NCBI RefSeq assembly: GCF_000349325.1
Contig: NC_020504.1
Coordinates: 7,482,326 to 7,546,325, forward strand
From: Streptomyces davaonensis JCM 4913
GTDB lineage: Bacteria; Actinomycetota; Actinomycetes; Streptomycetales; Streptomycetaceae
Length of the DNA stretch: 64,000 bases
Direction: 5' to 3'
The notes under the pieces are model-generated. The model was not told the origin of the DNA. It saw only the letters and a program-made list of their open reading frames with translations, and ran no database searches. Position numbers and translations under genes: made by a program. This document shows, in pieces, positions 1 to 11,275 of this stretch (position 1 is its first letter; each line of letters starts with the position of its first letter).

Positions 1-2112
<2,112 letters not shown>

Positions 2113-2116
<4 letters not shown>

Positions 2117-3624
2117 GCGGGCGCTCCCGGTGGAATGAAAGGCAGTCCTTGTGGCGCGCCCGACTCGATGAGCCGCCAGAGCGCGTCGGTGTCCGCGTGC
2201 TGTTCGATCAGATCGCCGAGCCGGTCGAGCTGCTCCTCGCGCAGCGCGGCGAAGGAGGTGTCGGCGGCCGGCACGAAACGGCGGCCCGCGGCGGCCGCCA
2301 CCTCGCGCAGGAAGGCGCGCCGGAAGCCGTCCGACTCCAGCGAGCCGTGCCAGTGGGTGCCCCAGGTCTGCCCGACCCGGCACCCGTCCAGGAACGGCTC
2401 ACCGCCCTCGACTTCAGCGACCCCGTGATGGATCTCGTACCCCTCGACCGGCTCTCCGAGGGCTTCCCCCACCGGCCGGGTGAGGGTCTTCTCGCGCGCG
2501 AACCGCACCCGTACGGGCAGCAGTCCGAGCCCGTCCACCGAGCCCCTGCGGCTCTCCACCTCGTCCTCGATGTGCTCGCCGAGGATCTGGAAGCCACCGC
2601 AGATGCCGAGCACGGGCCGCTGTTCGGCGGCCCGCCGCCGGATCGCCTCCGCGAGCCCGCGCTCCCGCAGCCACTCCAGCGCCCGCACGGTGCCGCGGGT
2701 GCCCGGGATGACCACGAGATCGGCGTCGGCCAGTTCCTCCGGCCGGTCCACGAACCGCACGACGACGCCCGGTTCGGCGGCGAGCGCGTCGACGTCGGTG
2801 AAGTTGGACATCAGCGGGATCGCACAGACGGCGACCCGCAGCACGTCCGCGCCGACCGGCGGCGCGACGACGGACTCCCGGACGGTGCCGCGCAGGGACA
2901 CCCGCAGCCCGTCCTCCTCGTCGATCCCGAGCCCGTGCCGGAAGGGCAGCACGCCGTAGGTGTGCCGCCCGGTGAGCCCGTGCAGCATGTCGAGCCCCGG
3001 CTCCAGCAGCGAGACATCGCCACGGAACTTGTTGACGAGGAACCCGGCGACGAGCTGCTGATCCTCGGGCGACAGCAGCGCGACGGTCCCGAAGAAGGAG
3101 GCGAACACACCCCCACGGTCGATGTCCCCGACCACCACCACGGGCAACCCGGCATTCCGGGCGATCCCCATGTTGACGATGTCGGTCCGCCGCAGATTGA
3201 TCTCGGCCGGACTGCCCGCCCCCTCACAGATCACCGCGTCATAAGTGCCCCGCAACTCCGCGAGACAGTCGAGCACGGTCCCGAGCAGCCGCTGCTGCCG
3301 CCCGCCGTGATACCCGCGCGCACTCATCTCACCCACGGGCTTTCCCATGAGCACGACCTGACTGCTCTGGTCCCCACCGGGCTTGAGCAGCACGGGGTTC
3401 ATCAGCGCGGTCGGCTCGACCCGGCAGGCCTGCGCCTGCATGGCCTGCGCCCGCCCGATCTCGGCGCCTTCGCGCGTGACGAACGAATTGAGGGACATGT
3501 TCTGCGCCTTGAACGGCGCGACTTTCACGCCCTGCCGCACCAGCCACCGACAGATCCCGGCGGTGACGACACTCTTCCCGGCATCGGAGGTGGTCCCGGC
3601 GACCAACAGTCCCCCGCCGGTCAT
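2113..3624 (-). CDS. cobQ: Cobyric acid synthase CobQ/CbiP
   Basis: Glutamine-dependent amidation of the b, d, e and g carboxylates of adenosyl-cobyrinic acid a,c-diamide. 503 residues, normal for the family. The N-terminal dethiobiotin-synthetase-like ATPase domain has the P-loop GTTSDAGKS at residues 10-18 followed by [12 protein letters not shown]. The C-terminal triad glutamine amidotransferase domain has the nucleophile block [10 protein letters not shown] near residue 345 and later YEIHHG. The reading frame is open further upstream, but the ATG at 3624 gives the family-typical N-terminus and overlaps the cobD stop codon as ATGA, so I chose it. Translationally coupled to cobD before it and cobN after it. 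Confidence 0.96.
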
Positions 3625-4562
3625 GATCGCGCTCCCTTCACGAGGCCGCGCGCGACGGCACTCACCCCGAGCGCCAGCCAACCGACCCGCCGAGACAGCC
3701 GTACGGCCCGCTCGATGTCCCCGACGTCCACAGCACGCCCCTCCCCGTTCAGCACCGGCCGATGCTCGATGCGTCCGCCGTACGACAAGGTCCCGCCGAG
3801 CCGCACCCCCAGCGCCCCCGCGAACGACGCCTCCACCGGCCCGGCGTTGGGGCTCGGGTGCTTCACCGCGTCGGTGCGCCAGGCGCGTACCGCACCTCGG
3901 GCATTCCCCCCGGCGACGGCGGCGAGTACGGCCGTCAGCCGTGCCCCCGGCCACCCGGCGACGTCGTCGAGCCGGGCCGAGGCCCACCCGTACCGCCGAT
4001 AACGGGCCGACTTGTGACCGACCATGGCATCAAGAGTGTTGACGGCCCGGAACCCGACCAGCCCGGGCACTCCACCCAAGGCCCCCCAAACCAGCGCCCC
4101 CACCACCGCATCGGAGGTGTTCTCGGCGACGGACTCCACGACCGCCCGCGCGATCCCGTCGGCGTCCAGCGCCTGCGGGTCCCGCCCGCACAGATGCGGC
4201 AGCCGCGCCCGAGCCGCCTCGACGTCCCCCGCCTCCAGCGCCCGCCCGATCACCCGGGCCTCGCGCGCCAGCGAAGTCCCCCCGACCACGGCCCAGGTGG
4301 CGACGCCCGTCAACGCGACGGAAGCGGCGGGGGACCGGCGTACCGCAAGAGAGGCGAGCGCCCCCAGGGCAACGGCACCACCGGCGCACACACCGGCGTG
4401 CAGCGCGCCCCGGCCCCGGTCGTCACGCCACAACAGCCGTTCCACGGCGCCCGCGGCCCGCCCGAACACGGCGACCGGATGCCCACGGCGCGGATCGCCG
4501 AGGAGCAGGTCACCCAGGAGGCCGGCGGCGGCGCCGTACGCGAAGACGCGATCGGCCCGCAT
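3621..4562 (-). CDS. cobD: Adenosylcobinamide-phosphate synthase CobD/CbiB
   Basis: Integral membrane enzyme that attaches aminopropanol (or its phosphate) to adenosylcobyric acid to give adenosylcobinamide (phosphate). 313 residues with several hydrophobic segments. It has the family N-terminal block [14 protein letters not shown] near residues 20-33 and the block [20 protein letters not shown] followed by [12 protein letters not shown] in the second half. The start chosen is the ATG giving [18 protein letters not shown]; the frame is open upstream into the riboswitch, which is non-coding. First gene of the operon, with its start roughly 100 bases downstream of the cobalamin aptamer. Confidence 0.94.
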   Translation of the reverse strand: MRADRVFAYGAAAGLLGDLLLGDPRRGHPVAVFGRAAGAVERLLWRDDRGRGALHAGVCAGGAVALGALASLAVRRSPAASVALTGVATWAVVGGTSLAREARVIGRALEAGDVEAARARLPHLCGRDPQALDADGIARAVVESVAENTSDAVVGALVWGALGGVPGLVGFRAVNTLDAMVGHKSARYRRYGWASARLDDVAGWPGARLTAVLAAVAGGNARGAVRAWRTDAVKHPSPNAGPVEASFAGALGVRLGGTLSYGGRIEHRPVLNGEGRAVDVGDIERAVRLSRRVGWLALGVSAVARGLVKGARS

Positions 4563-4659
4563 CGGCTCAGCCGATCGCGGAGTCAGTAACGGGTCTGGTG
4601 CTGGATGTCGATCGGCAGGCGAGCATCGCGATATGTCCTCACTCAGGGTGTCCACGCCC

Positions 4660-4790
4660 TGGTACGACGAGACCGGCGGTGAGAGTTCCTGGCTCCCGGG
4701 GGTTCCTACCCCGGTGACAGTGGCGGGACCGCGCCGGACTCGCACCGGCTTCCTCTCCTGCCGCCGTAATTGGCTCCGGAAGTCCACCAC
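4660..4790 (-). promoter_or_regulatory. Cobalamin (B12) riboswitch upstream of cobD
   Basis: Read on the minus strand, 4755 down to 4715 contains GAAGCCGGTGCGAGTCCGG followed by CGGTCCCGCCACTGTCA, the actinobacterial form of the conserved cobalamin-riboswitch core (B12 box). Further 3', near 4698-4675, comes GGGAGCCAGGA then ACTCTCACC, the usual 3' side of the aptamer. Orientation and distance fit control of cobD-cobQ-cobN. The outer boundaries are estimates because P1 was not folded. About 100 bases separate it from the cobD ATG, room for an expression platform. The remaining 4791-4989 shows no gene. Confidence 0.9.
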
Positions 4791-4989
4791 GGCCCCGGAA
4801 GGGCCGTCAACTTGCCGTTGACCTGCGAGGGGAGAGTGTGCTGAGGCCCACATCGGGTCCGGCGGGACGGGTTTGGCCCACGGGGTCACCCACACGAGGT
4901 GACTACTCGGGAGCACCTTGCGGCTGCGCTGCGTGACGCCTTGGAATACGGGGACCGACCGAGCACAGCCGAGGGGGAGGGCCGGGTCC

Positions 4990-5346
4990 GTGGCGTACGT
5001 GGGCGAAATGATGCTGGACGACGGGCAGATCGTGCTGCTGGAGGTGAAGGGCGAGGGGCCGGCCGGAGTGCAGCGCGTGTCGCGCGGCGGCGTGGTCGCA
5101 GGGGCGGCGGAAACCCTCCAGCAGGCGCTCGCCCGAGTGCGTCCCGCGCTGGGCGCGGTCCTGGAGAGCACGCGGGGACTGCCCAGACCACCCGGAACGG
5201 TCACGGTCGAGTTCGGCATCACGCTGAGCGCGGAGGCGGGCGTGGTGGTCGCGCGTGGCTCCACGGAGGCCCACTTCACGGTGACGATGAACTGGGCGAA
5301 CGATCCGGCGCTTCCGGGGCAGCGCGATGCCGACGCCCACGCCTGA
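4990..5346 (+). CDS. Trypco1-domain protein (CU044_2847 family)
   Basis: Small protein of 118 residues from a GTG start (an in-frame ATG at 5008 is the alternative). It begins VAYVGEMMLDDGQIVLLEVK and contains the family-typical succession of a V-rich beta strand, a helix with ALARVRPALGAVLEST, then VTVEFGITLSAEAGVVVARG and AHFTVTMNW. This matches the trypsin-co-occurring domain 1 described by Kaur, Burroughs, Iyer and Aravind in predicted NTP-dependent conflict systems. It overlaps the next gene by 20 bases, and that gene encodes a trypsin-STAND protein, exactly the expected partner. The biochemical role of Trypco1 is unknown; it is presumed to sit between sensor and protease. The longer frame from 4918 lacks family similarity at its N-terminus. 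Confidence 0.85.
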   Translation: MAYVGEMMLDDGQIVLLEVKGEGPAGVQRVSRGGVVAGAAETLQQALARVRPALGAVLESTRGLPRPPGTVTVEFGITLSAEAGVVVARGSTEAHFTVTMNWANDPALPGQRDADAHA

Positions 5347-8300
5347 CGACGAACTCGCGCGCGGAATCGCCCGGTTCTGGAGTCACGACGGCCAGGTCAC
5401 GGGCAGCGGCTTCCTGATCGCGGAGGGCACGCTGTGCACGTGTGCCCATGTGGTGGCGAACGCGTTGGGGGTGCCCGAGACCGACTCCGGGGCCCCCGCC
5501 GCCCCGGTGACCGTCGACTTCCCGCTGCTGACCCCGCCCTCCGCCCGCCTCTCGGCGACGGTGACGCACTGGCGCCCGGTGGCGGGGGACGGCGGCGGCG
5601 ACATGGCGCTGCTCAGGCTGTCGCTAGTGGTCCCCGGCACCACACCTGTCCGCTTCGCGGGCGGCACAGCGGTCTGGGACCACCCCTTCCGCGTCCTCGG
5701 CTTCCCCCTCCTCACCGACGACCACGGCGTGTGGGTGGACGGCCGGTTGCGGGCGCCGGTGGGCAAGGGCTGGACATCGATGGAGCCGCGGGGCCGGACG
5801 ATCGGCCGGGGCTTCAGCGGCGGCCCGGTGTGGGACACGGAACAGTCCGGCGTCGTGGGCATGACGGTGGCGGCGGACACAGGAACAGGTGCGAGCACGG
5901 CGTACCTGATCCCGGCCGCGCTCCTGTTGGGCCTGGAGCCGGGATTACGCCCGTCCCCCTTCCGCGGCCTGGAACCCTTCCGCGAACAGGACGCAACGCT
6001 CTTCTTCGCCCGCAGATCGGACAGCGAACGCATCGCAGCGGCACTGCGCGAGCACCCTTTCGTCCCGGTGGCGGGAGCGTCGGGCGTAGGCAAGTCGTCG
6101 CTGGTACGAGCGGGAGTACTTCCGTTGCTGCGCTCGGCGGGCCACACGGTGACGGACTTCGCGGGCCAGCCGGACACGGACCCGGTCAGGACGCTGGCGG
6201 AGGCGCTGGGAGGGCAGTTCCCTCCGGTACGGGAGCTGGCGCGCACCCTGGGCCAGGACGGCTCGGCGGCGACGCTGCTCGGCGCCCGCATCCTGGAGGA
6301 GTCGGGCCCGGCGGGCCACGTCATCCTGCTGGACCAGTTCGAGGAGACGGTAGGAGCACGCCCGGCGGACGCGAGAGCGCTGCTGGACGTACTGCTGCCG
6401 ATGGCCAGGGCGGCCCACCCGGAAGGCCGCCGCCTACGCGTCCTCGCGACCCTGCGCTCGGCCTCCCTGGAGGAGTTGGTCACCGGCGGCCGGGCGGAGG
6501 CACTGAGCGGCACGGTCCAGATGGTCGCGCCGATGACCCCGTCCCAACTGGACGAGGTGGTCCGCCGCCCGATCGACGCGATCCCCGGGATGGAGTTCGA
6601 ACCGGGCCTGCCCGAACTGCTGGTGGCGGAGGCGGGCGGCGAGCCAGGAGCCCTGCCCCTGGTTGAGTTCACCCTGGCCGAACTCTGGGACCGCAGAGAG
6701 CACGGCCGCCTGACGCATGCGGCGTACCGGGAGATCGGCGGAGTGGAGGGCGCATTGTCCCGCTACGCCGACCAACAGTTGGCCCAGGTGTGCAAGCCCC
6801 CGGACGGTCCGGACGAGGCAACGGCCCGGCGGCTGTTCGAGCGGCTGGCCCGTCCGGTGCGGGGCAAGGAGTACGCACGGGTGGCGCGTGCCTTCGACCA
6901 ACTCCCACCGGAACTCCGCACTGCGGCACAGGCGTTGGCGGGCACTCGACTGTTGGTGATCTCCAGGGACAGTTCGGGGCGGGAGACGGTGGCGCTGGCG
7001 CATGAGGCGCTGGTGCGGCAATGGCCGACGCTGCGGCGGTGGTTGGACGAGTCGCGGGTGTTCTTGACGTGGCACGAGAAGTTGCGGAGCCGTCTGAGGG
7101 AATGGGAAGACAGCAGACGTCATGACGATCTGCTGCTGCGCGGGCAGGAGTTGGTGACGGCGCGGACGACGGCTGCACTGCGGCCCACTGAACTGTCCGT
7201 GTCGGAAAACGAGTTCATCCGCAGCAGCAAGGCTTACCAACGGCGATCGGTGCGGCGGGGGCGTACGGGGGTGGCGCTGGTGGCGGCGCTGGCCGTGCTC
7301 GCGGCGACACTGACCTACTTCGTCACGCAGGCGGGCCGGGACGCGGATCGGAGGGACAGGGAGGCGGCGGCGAACGAACTGGCGACCCTGGCGACGGACC
7401 GGTTCACCAGTGATCCGGTCGAGGGGGCCGCGCTTGCCGTGTTGGCGCATCGGACGGAGCCGACCGAGGAGACGTACAGGGCGCTGTTGGAGGTGTATCC
7501 GGGCATGGCCATGGCACAGAGCGTCGTGGAGGGGTTCCTGGGAGGGCGAGTCACCGCCCTGGCCGCCTCGGCGGACGGGAGCCGGGTGGCGGTGCTGACG
7601 GAGGATGATCAGGGCGGGGTACGTGGTGATGTGATCACCGGGCTCGCCGTCGGGAAGCCAGAGAAGCACGACCTGGACGGTGTGCCCGAGGGGGCCGACT
7701 CTGTGGCGGTGAGCGATGACGGGGCTCGGGTGGTGGCAGCGGGTCCCGAGGGGCAGGGCAAGGTGTGGCGGTCGGCCGACGGCGGGACGGTGGACGAGTG
7801 GTCCAGGCGTGACGATCCGGTTGAAGGAGAGAGCCTCGCCCTGGACTTCTCGGCGGACGGCCGGATCGTGCTGCATGTGGCGAGCAAGGACGGAGCCGAA
7901 TCCGGGCCGTGCCTGACGGGCACACTTCAGGACCGAGTGCGGCTGTACCTCCGCGACACGGACCGGGGACACACGAAGGGTGCTCCGCCGGGTCTGCTTC
8001 GAGCAGGGGCCTGCCTGACGCAAGCCGCTCTCACAGGTGCACCGGAGAAGAACACGCCACTGATCCTCCTGGGCGAGGAAGCGTCAACGGGTGACGTCAG
8101 GGATCCCGAGACGGTGCGTGCCCACGCGCTGGACTCCGGTGCGCAGCAATGGAGGAAGGACCCCCTCGACGCCATGTTGATCGGGGCCGGAGGCCGGACT
8201 CTCGGGGTAGTGGGGGAGCGAGAGTTCGACGGAAGCTATCAGGATCCGGCGACCGGCAAGCGGCTTGCGGTAGGGGGGAGATACGGCTCGCAGACGGTCT

Positions 8301-9586
8301 CGGAGGTGACCGGCCGCTTCGTCACCAATGATGCGACGGGTGACATCCTCTGGCATGACGTCGAAACGGGTGCGGACTACGTGACCTCTCGCCCCTTGGC
8401 CTACGCGGACATCCGGGAGGAATGCCCCGACAACCCTCTCGACCTCATCACGTCGCCGACTGGAAGGGGCCCGGTCCTGCATGTCCTGTGCAACCGGGAT
8501 CTGGTGACCTTCCGGTTGGATCCGGTACGGCACGTGCCGATGCAGGACTGGAAAGAGTCGGCCGCGTTCGCTCCGTCCGGCCAGGAGTTGGCCGTGGTCG
8601 GAACCGTCGATGCGTCAGCACTGCTGGAGGGCCGCCTTGTGCTCTCGGTGCGCGGCGGGAATCGATGGCGGGAACTGCGCGCCGATTGGGGTGAGTTTGG
8701 TATGCAGTCCCCCGACTCTGCCGTCTTCAGCAGAAGTGGTCGCGCGCTTGTTGCCTGGGGGGACATGGGGTGGGCGCTCTACGAGGTAGGTACCACTGGG
8801 CTGCGTCTGGTGAGGAAAGCCCCGGACGGTGGACCAAGCCCCACGGGGGATCCTCTCGTGCGGGACATCCGTGCCTTGGGAAGCGATGACTTCCTCATGC
8901 TTGGCGCAGGTGGTGTTCAGCGGCTCGGCGCGGACGGCGGCCTCACCTCCGCGCACGCGCCCGACTGCGGTGATCCGCGAGTGAAGAGCCAGGCTCACTG
9001 CCTGGCGGTCGAGGTCTCGCCGAAGAACGGAACGGCCTGGGTTCTCAGACGGGATGGGACGGTCACCTTCTGGGACCCGGAGGATGAGAGCGGGCACGCC
9101 ACGACACGGCGCCTGGGGCTCCTCCCGGACGATTTTCAGCGACTGGGGATGCGTTTCCGGGACGACGGCGAGCGCTTGGCGGTGATGCTCCGCGACGAGA
9201 CGGTTGTGGTGAACCCCGCCACGGGAGAAAGAGATCACCAGCTACCCGCCCGAGGCAACACCATGATCGGTGCCTACGGCAGTGACGGGCGGATCGTGCT
9301 GGCATCGGGGTTTGGCCACGGTGCTTCCGATGCCGAGCTCTGGTCCGAGCATGGGGAGGAGCCCATCGGTTCTCTGGGCACCCTTTGGTCGGACGGCGCC
9401 TGGCGCATCGCCGACAACGTCCTTCACTACGGCACGGACTGGGGGATCGGGACGATCCCGCTGGATGAGGGCTCCCTCGTCAAGACCCTGTGCGGTTCGC
9501 TCGGCGACTACGACCCGCGCGCCCTCAGGGAGGACCTCCCACCCGCGGCGTACGCGAAAGCGCCCTGTGCCGCAGACCCCCGCTAG
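5327..9586 (+). CDS. Trypsin-like protease / nSTAND1 NTPase / transmembrane / WD40-like propeller protein
   Basis: 1,419 residues. Residues 1-205 are a trypsin-fold protease with an apparently intact triad: H41 in TCAHVV, D92 in DMALLRL and S164 in GRGFSGGPVWD. Residues 210-620 are a STAND NTPase introduced by FRGLEPFREQDATLFFARR, with Walker A GASGVGKSS (250-258), Walker B VILLDQFEE (332-340) and downstream winged-helix-type segments ending LAHEALVRQWPTLRRWLDE. A single transmembrane helix lies at about 648-668, preceded by the basic run RRSVRRGR, which predicts N-in/C-out. The C-terminal 700 residues are degenerate beta-propeller repeats (SADGSRVAVL, SDDGARVVAAG, SGQELAVVG, RDGTVTFWDP, DGERLAVML). 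Inference: a membrane receptor with an outside sensor and a cytosolic protease, likely for defence or self-recognition. The 20-base overlap with the Trypco1 gene implies co-translation. Codon bias looks weaker in the propeller than in the N-terminal half. Confidence 0.88.
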   Translation: MPTPTPDDELARGIARFWSHDGQVTGSGFLIAEGTLCTCAHVVANALGVPETDSGAPAAPVTVDFPLLTPPSARLSATVTHWRPVAGDGGGDMALLRLSLVVPGTTPVRFAGGTAVWDHPFRVLGFPLLTDDHGVWVDGRLRAPVGKGWTSMEPRGRTIGRGFSGGPVWDTEQSGVVGMTVAADTGTGASTAYLIPAALLLGLEPGLRPSPFRGLEPFREQDATLFFARRSDSERIAAALREHPFVPVAGASGVGKSSLVRAGVLPLLRSAGHTVTDFAGQPDTDPVRTLAEALGGQFPPVRELARTLGQDGSAATLLGARILEESGPAGHVILLDQFEETVGARPADARALLDVLLPMARAAHPEGRRLRVLATLRSASLEELVTGGRAEALSGTVQMVAPMTPSQLDEVVRRPIDAIPGMEFEPGLPELLVAEAGGEPGALPLVEFTLAELWDRREHGRLTHAAYREIGGVEGALSRYADQQLAQVCKPPDGPDEATARRLFERLARPVRGKEYARVARAFDQLPPELRTAAQALAGTRLLVISRDSSGRETVALAHEALVRQWPTLRRWLDESRVFLTWHEKLRSRLREWEDSRRHDDLLLRGQELVTARTTAALRPTELSVSENEFIRSSKAYQRRSVRRGRTGVALVAALAVLAATLTYFVTQAGRDADRRDREAAANELATLATDRFTSDPVEGAALAVLAHRTEPTEETYRALLEVYPGMAMAQSVVEGFLGGRVTALAASADGSRVAVLTEDDQGGVRGDVITGLAVGKPEKHDLDGVPEGADSVAVSDDGARVVAAGPEGQGKVWRSADGGTVDEWSRRDDPVEGESLALDFSADGRIVLHVASKDGAESGPCLTGTLQDRVRLYLRDTDRGHTKGAPPGLLRAGACLTQAALTGAPEKNTPLILLGEEASTGDVRDPETVRAHALDSGAQQWRKDPLDAMLIGAGGRTLGVVGEREFDGSYQDPATGKRLAVGGRYGSQTVSEVTGRFVTNDATGDILWHDVETGADYVTSRPLAYADIREECPDNPLDLITSPTGRGPVLHVLCNRDLVTFRLDPVRHVPMQDWKESAAFAPSGQELAVVGTVDASALLEGRLVLSVRGGNRWRELRADWGEFGMQSPDSAVFSRSGRALVAWGDMGWALYEVGTTGLRLVRKAPDGGPSPTGDPLVRDIRALGSDDFLMLGAGGVQRLGADGGLTSAHAPDCGDPRVKSQAHCLAVEVSPKNGTAWVLRRDGTVTFWDPEDESGHATTRRLGLLPDDFQRLGMRFRDDGERLAVMLRDETVVVNPATGERDHQLPARGNTMIGAYGSDGRIVLASGFGHGASDAELWSEHGEEPIGSLGTLWSDGAWRIADNVLHYGTDWGIGTIPLDEGSLVKTLCGSLGDYDPRALREDLPPAAYAKAPCAADPR

Positions 9587-9625
9587 GGGATCCCGGAACA
9601 GGGCGCGAGTCCGTGCCGAGAGGCG

Positions 9626-9847
9626 TCAGGCCACGATCAGATAGATCCCGTACCCCACCGCCGCAGCGCACGCCGCGAAGCACGCGTACGCGCCCGTGAC
9701 CGCCGCTGTCGCGGTGCCGCCCTGCTCCGCCGCCCGCTCGCGGCGGGCGAGGCCCGAGATGCCGAGGGTGAAGAGGGCCACGAGGGCCACGGTGACCACG
9801 AGGCTGACGCCGAAGACGGAGCCGAGGGCCGCCCAGTCGATCTTCAT
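9626..9847 (-). CDS. Small two-helix membrane protein downstream of pit
   Basis: 73 residues, MKIDWAALGSVFGVSLVVTV..., with one hydrophobic segment near residues 8-32 and a second near 47-72, joined by a charged loop containing ARRERAAEQ. The ATG has a good GAAGGAAAC-type ribosome site. It starts 28 bases after the phosphate-transporter stop codon on the same strand, so it is probably co-transcribed with it and may share its phosphate control. I recognise no named domain; an accessory role to Pit is inference from position only. Confidence 0.75.
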   Translation of the reverse strand: MKIDWAALGSVFGVSLVVTVALVALFTLGISGLARRERAAEQGGTATAAVTGAYACFAACAAAVGYGIYLIVA

Positions 9848-9875
9848 GGTGATGTTTCCTTCGCTGCGTGGGGGG

Positions 9876-11111
9876 TCAGACGGTGGCCTGCGACGGAGCC
9901 GGCTCGCCCGCGGGGGCCGGGATCGTCGCCGCGAGGTCCTCGGCCACCGGGCCCGTCGGCGGCGGGGTGACCGCGGCCATCGCCGTAGTCACGACACCCG
10001 CGGGCTCCTCGGTCCCGTTGACGTTCGTGTGGTCGACGACCTCACGACGCGAGATCTTCCAGATCGCCGCACTGGAGGCGACCAGGAACACCGCGACAAG
10101 GCCGGTACCCCAGCTGCCGAAGCCCGTGACCCACTCCGCGATCGCAGCGACCAGCGCTGCCGCGGGAAGGGTCAGACCCCACGCGACGAACATCCGCGTG
10201 GCCGTCGACCAGCGCACGACACCACCCTTGCGCCCGAGCCCCGCGCCCATCACCGAGCCGGAGACGGAGTGCGTGGTGGAGAGGGAGAAGCCGAGGTGGG
10301 AGGAGGCCAGGATGACCGTCGCCGCGCTGGTCTGGGCGGCGAAGCCCTGCTGCGGCTGGAGGTCGGTGAGGCCCTTGCCCATGGTGCGGATGATCCGCCA
10401 GCCGCCGAGGTACGTACCGAGCGCGATGGCGAGGCCCGCGGAGAGGATGACCCACATGGGCGGATCGGAGTCGGGGGCGAGGGTGCCGCCGGCGACCAGG
10501 GCGAGGGTGATGATGCCCATCGTCTTCTGGGCGTCGTTGGTGCCGTGGGCGAGGGAGACCAGACCGGCGGAGGCGATCTGCCCGGCGCGGTAGCCCTTCT
10601 CGGAGGACTTGCTGCCCTCGGCCTTCTTGCCGAGCGAGTACATCAGCTTCGTCGCCAGCATCGCCGCGATGCCCGCGACCAGCGGGGCGGCGATGGCCGG
10701 GATCAGGACCTTGGTGACGAGCACGTCACCGTGGACCGCGCCGACGCCCGCCGACGCGATGGTGGCGCCGATCAGACCGCCCATGAGGGCGTGCGAGGAA
10801 CTGGAGGGCAGGCCCACCAGCCAGGTCACCAGGTTCCAGAGGATCGCGCCGACCAGGGCGGCGAATATGACCTCGGGACGGATGCCGGTCTCGTCGACGA
10901 GACCTTTGGAGATCGTGTTGGCGACCTCCACGGAGAGGAAGGCGCCGACAAGGTTCAGCGTGGCGGACATGGCCACCGCGACCTTGGGCTTGAGCGCACC
11001 GGTCGAGATGGTGGTGGCCATCGCGTTGGCGGTGTCGTGGAAACCGTTCGTGAAATCGAACGCGAGTGCGGTTACCACCACAATCGCGAGGATCAGCGAG
11101 AAGCTTTCCAT
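9876..11111 (-). CDS. pit: Low-affinity inorganic phosphate transporter, PiT family
   Basis: Phosphate (metal-phosphate) symporter of the plasma membrane. 411 residues, about ten hydrophobic segments split by a hydrophilic central loop (LGKKAEGSKSSEKGYRAG). The duplicated PiT signature is visible as DFTNGFHDTANAMAT near residues 18-32 and as LAHGTNDAQKTMG near the middle. The C-terminus is a proline/alanine-rich tail. A PHO-box-like array lies 37-69 bases upstream, and Streptomyces Pit genes (pitH2 in S. coelicolor) are known PhoP targets, so repression or activation by PhoR-PhoP is expected. Followed by a 73-residue membrane protein gene. I see no DUF47 accessory gene next to it. Confidence 0.95.
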   Translation of the reverse strand: MESFSLILAIVVVTALAFDFTNGFHDTANAMATTISTGALKPKVAVAMSATLNLVGAFLSVEVANTISKGLVDETGIRPEVIFAALVGAILWNLVTWLVGLPSSSSHALMGGLIGATIASAGVGAVHGDVLVTKVLIPAIAAPLVAGIAAMLATKLMYSLGKKAEGSKSSEKGYRAGQIASAGLVSLAHGTNDAQKTMGIITLALVAGGTLAPDSDPPMWVILSAGLAIALGTYLGGWRIIRTMGKGLTDLQPQQGFAAQTSAATVILASSHLGFSLSTTHSVSGSVMGAGLGRKGGVVRWSTATRMFVAWGLTLPAAALVAAIAEWVTGFGSWGTGLVAVFLVASSAAIWKISRREVVDHTNVNGTEEPAGVVTTAMAAVTPPPTGPVAEDLAATIPAPAGEPAPSQATV

Positions 11112-11147
11112 TTACCCAGGCAATCTTTCGAAGTCATTGGCCGGACG

Positions 11148-11180
11148 AACGTAGGTAACCTGGATGAACGGAAGGTGAAC
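11148..11180 (-). promoter_or_regulatory. PHO box (PhoP direct-repeat units) upstream of pit
   Basis: On the minus strand three adjacent 11-base units are read in order: GTTCACCTTCC (11180-11170), GTTCATCCAGG (11169-11159) and TTACCTACGTT (11158-11148). The first two fit the Streptomyces PhoP direct-repeat unit well (GTTCA-C/T-C); the third is degenerate. The array ends 37 bases before the pit ATG, a position consistent with control of that promoter. Confidence 0.75.
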
Positions 11181-11275
11181 TGGGGCGGGCCGCACGGTGT
11201 CCGAAGGTGAGTTTCGGCCTTCCGTTTGGATTGTGCGGCCCCGCGCGACTCCGCGCCCCCTAGTCGCCCCAAGGG

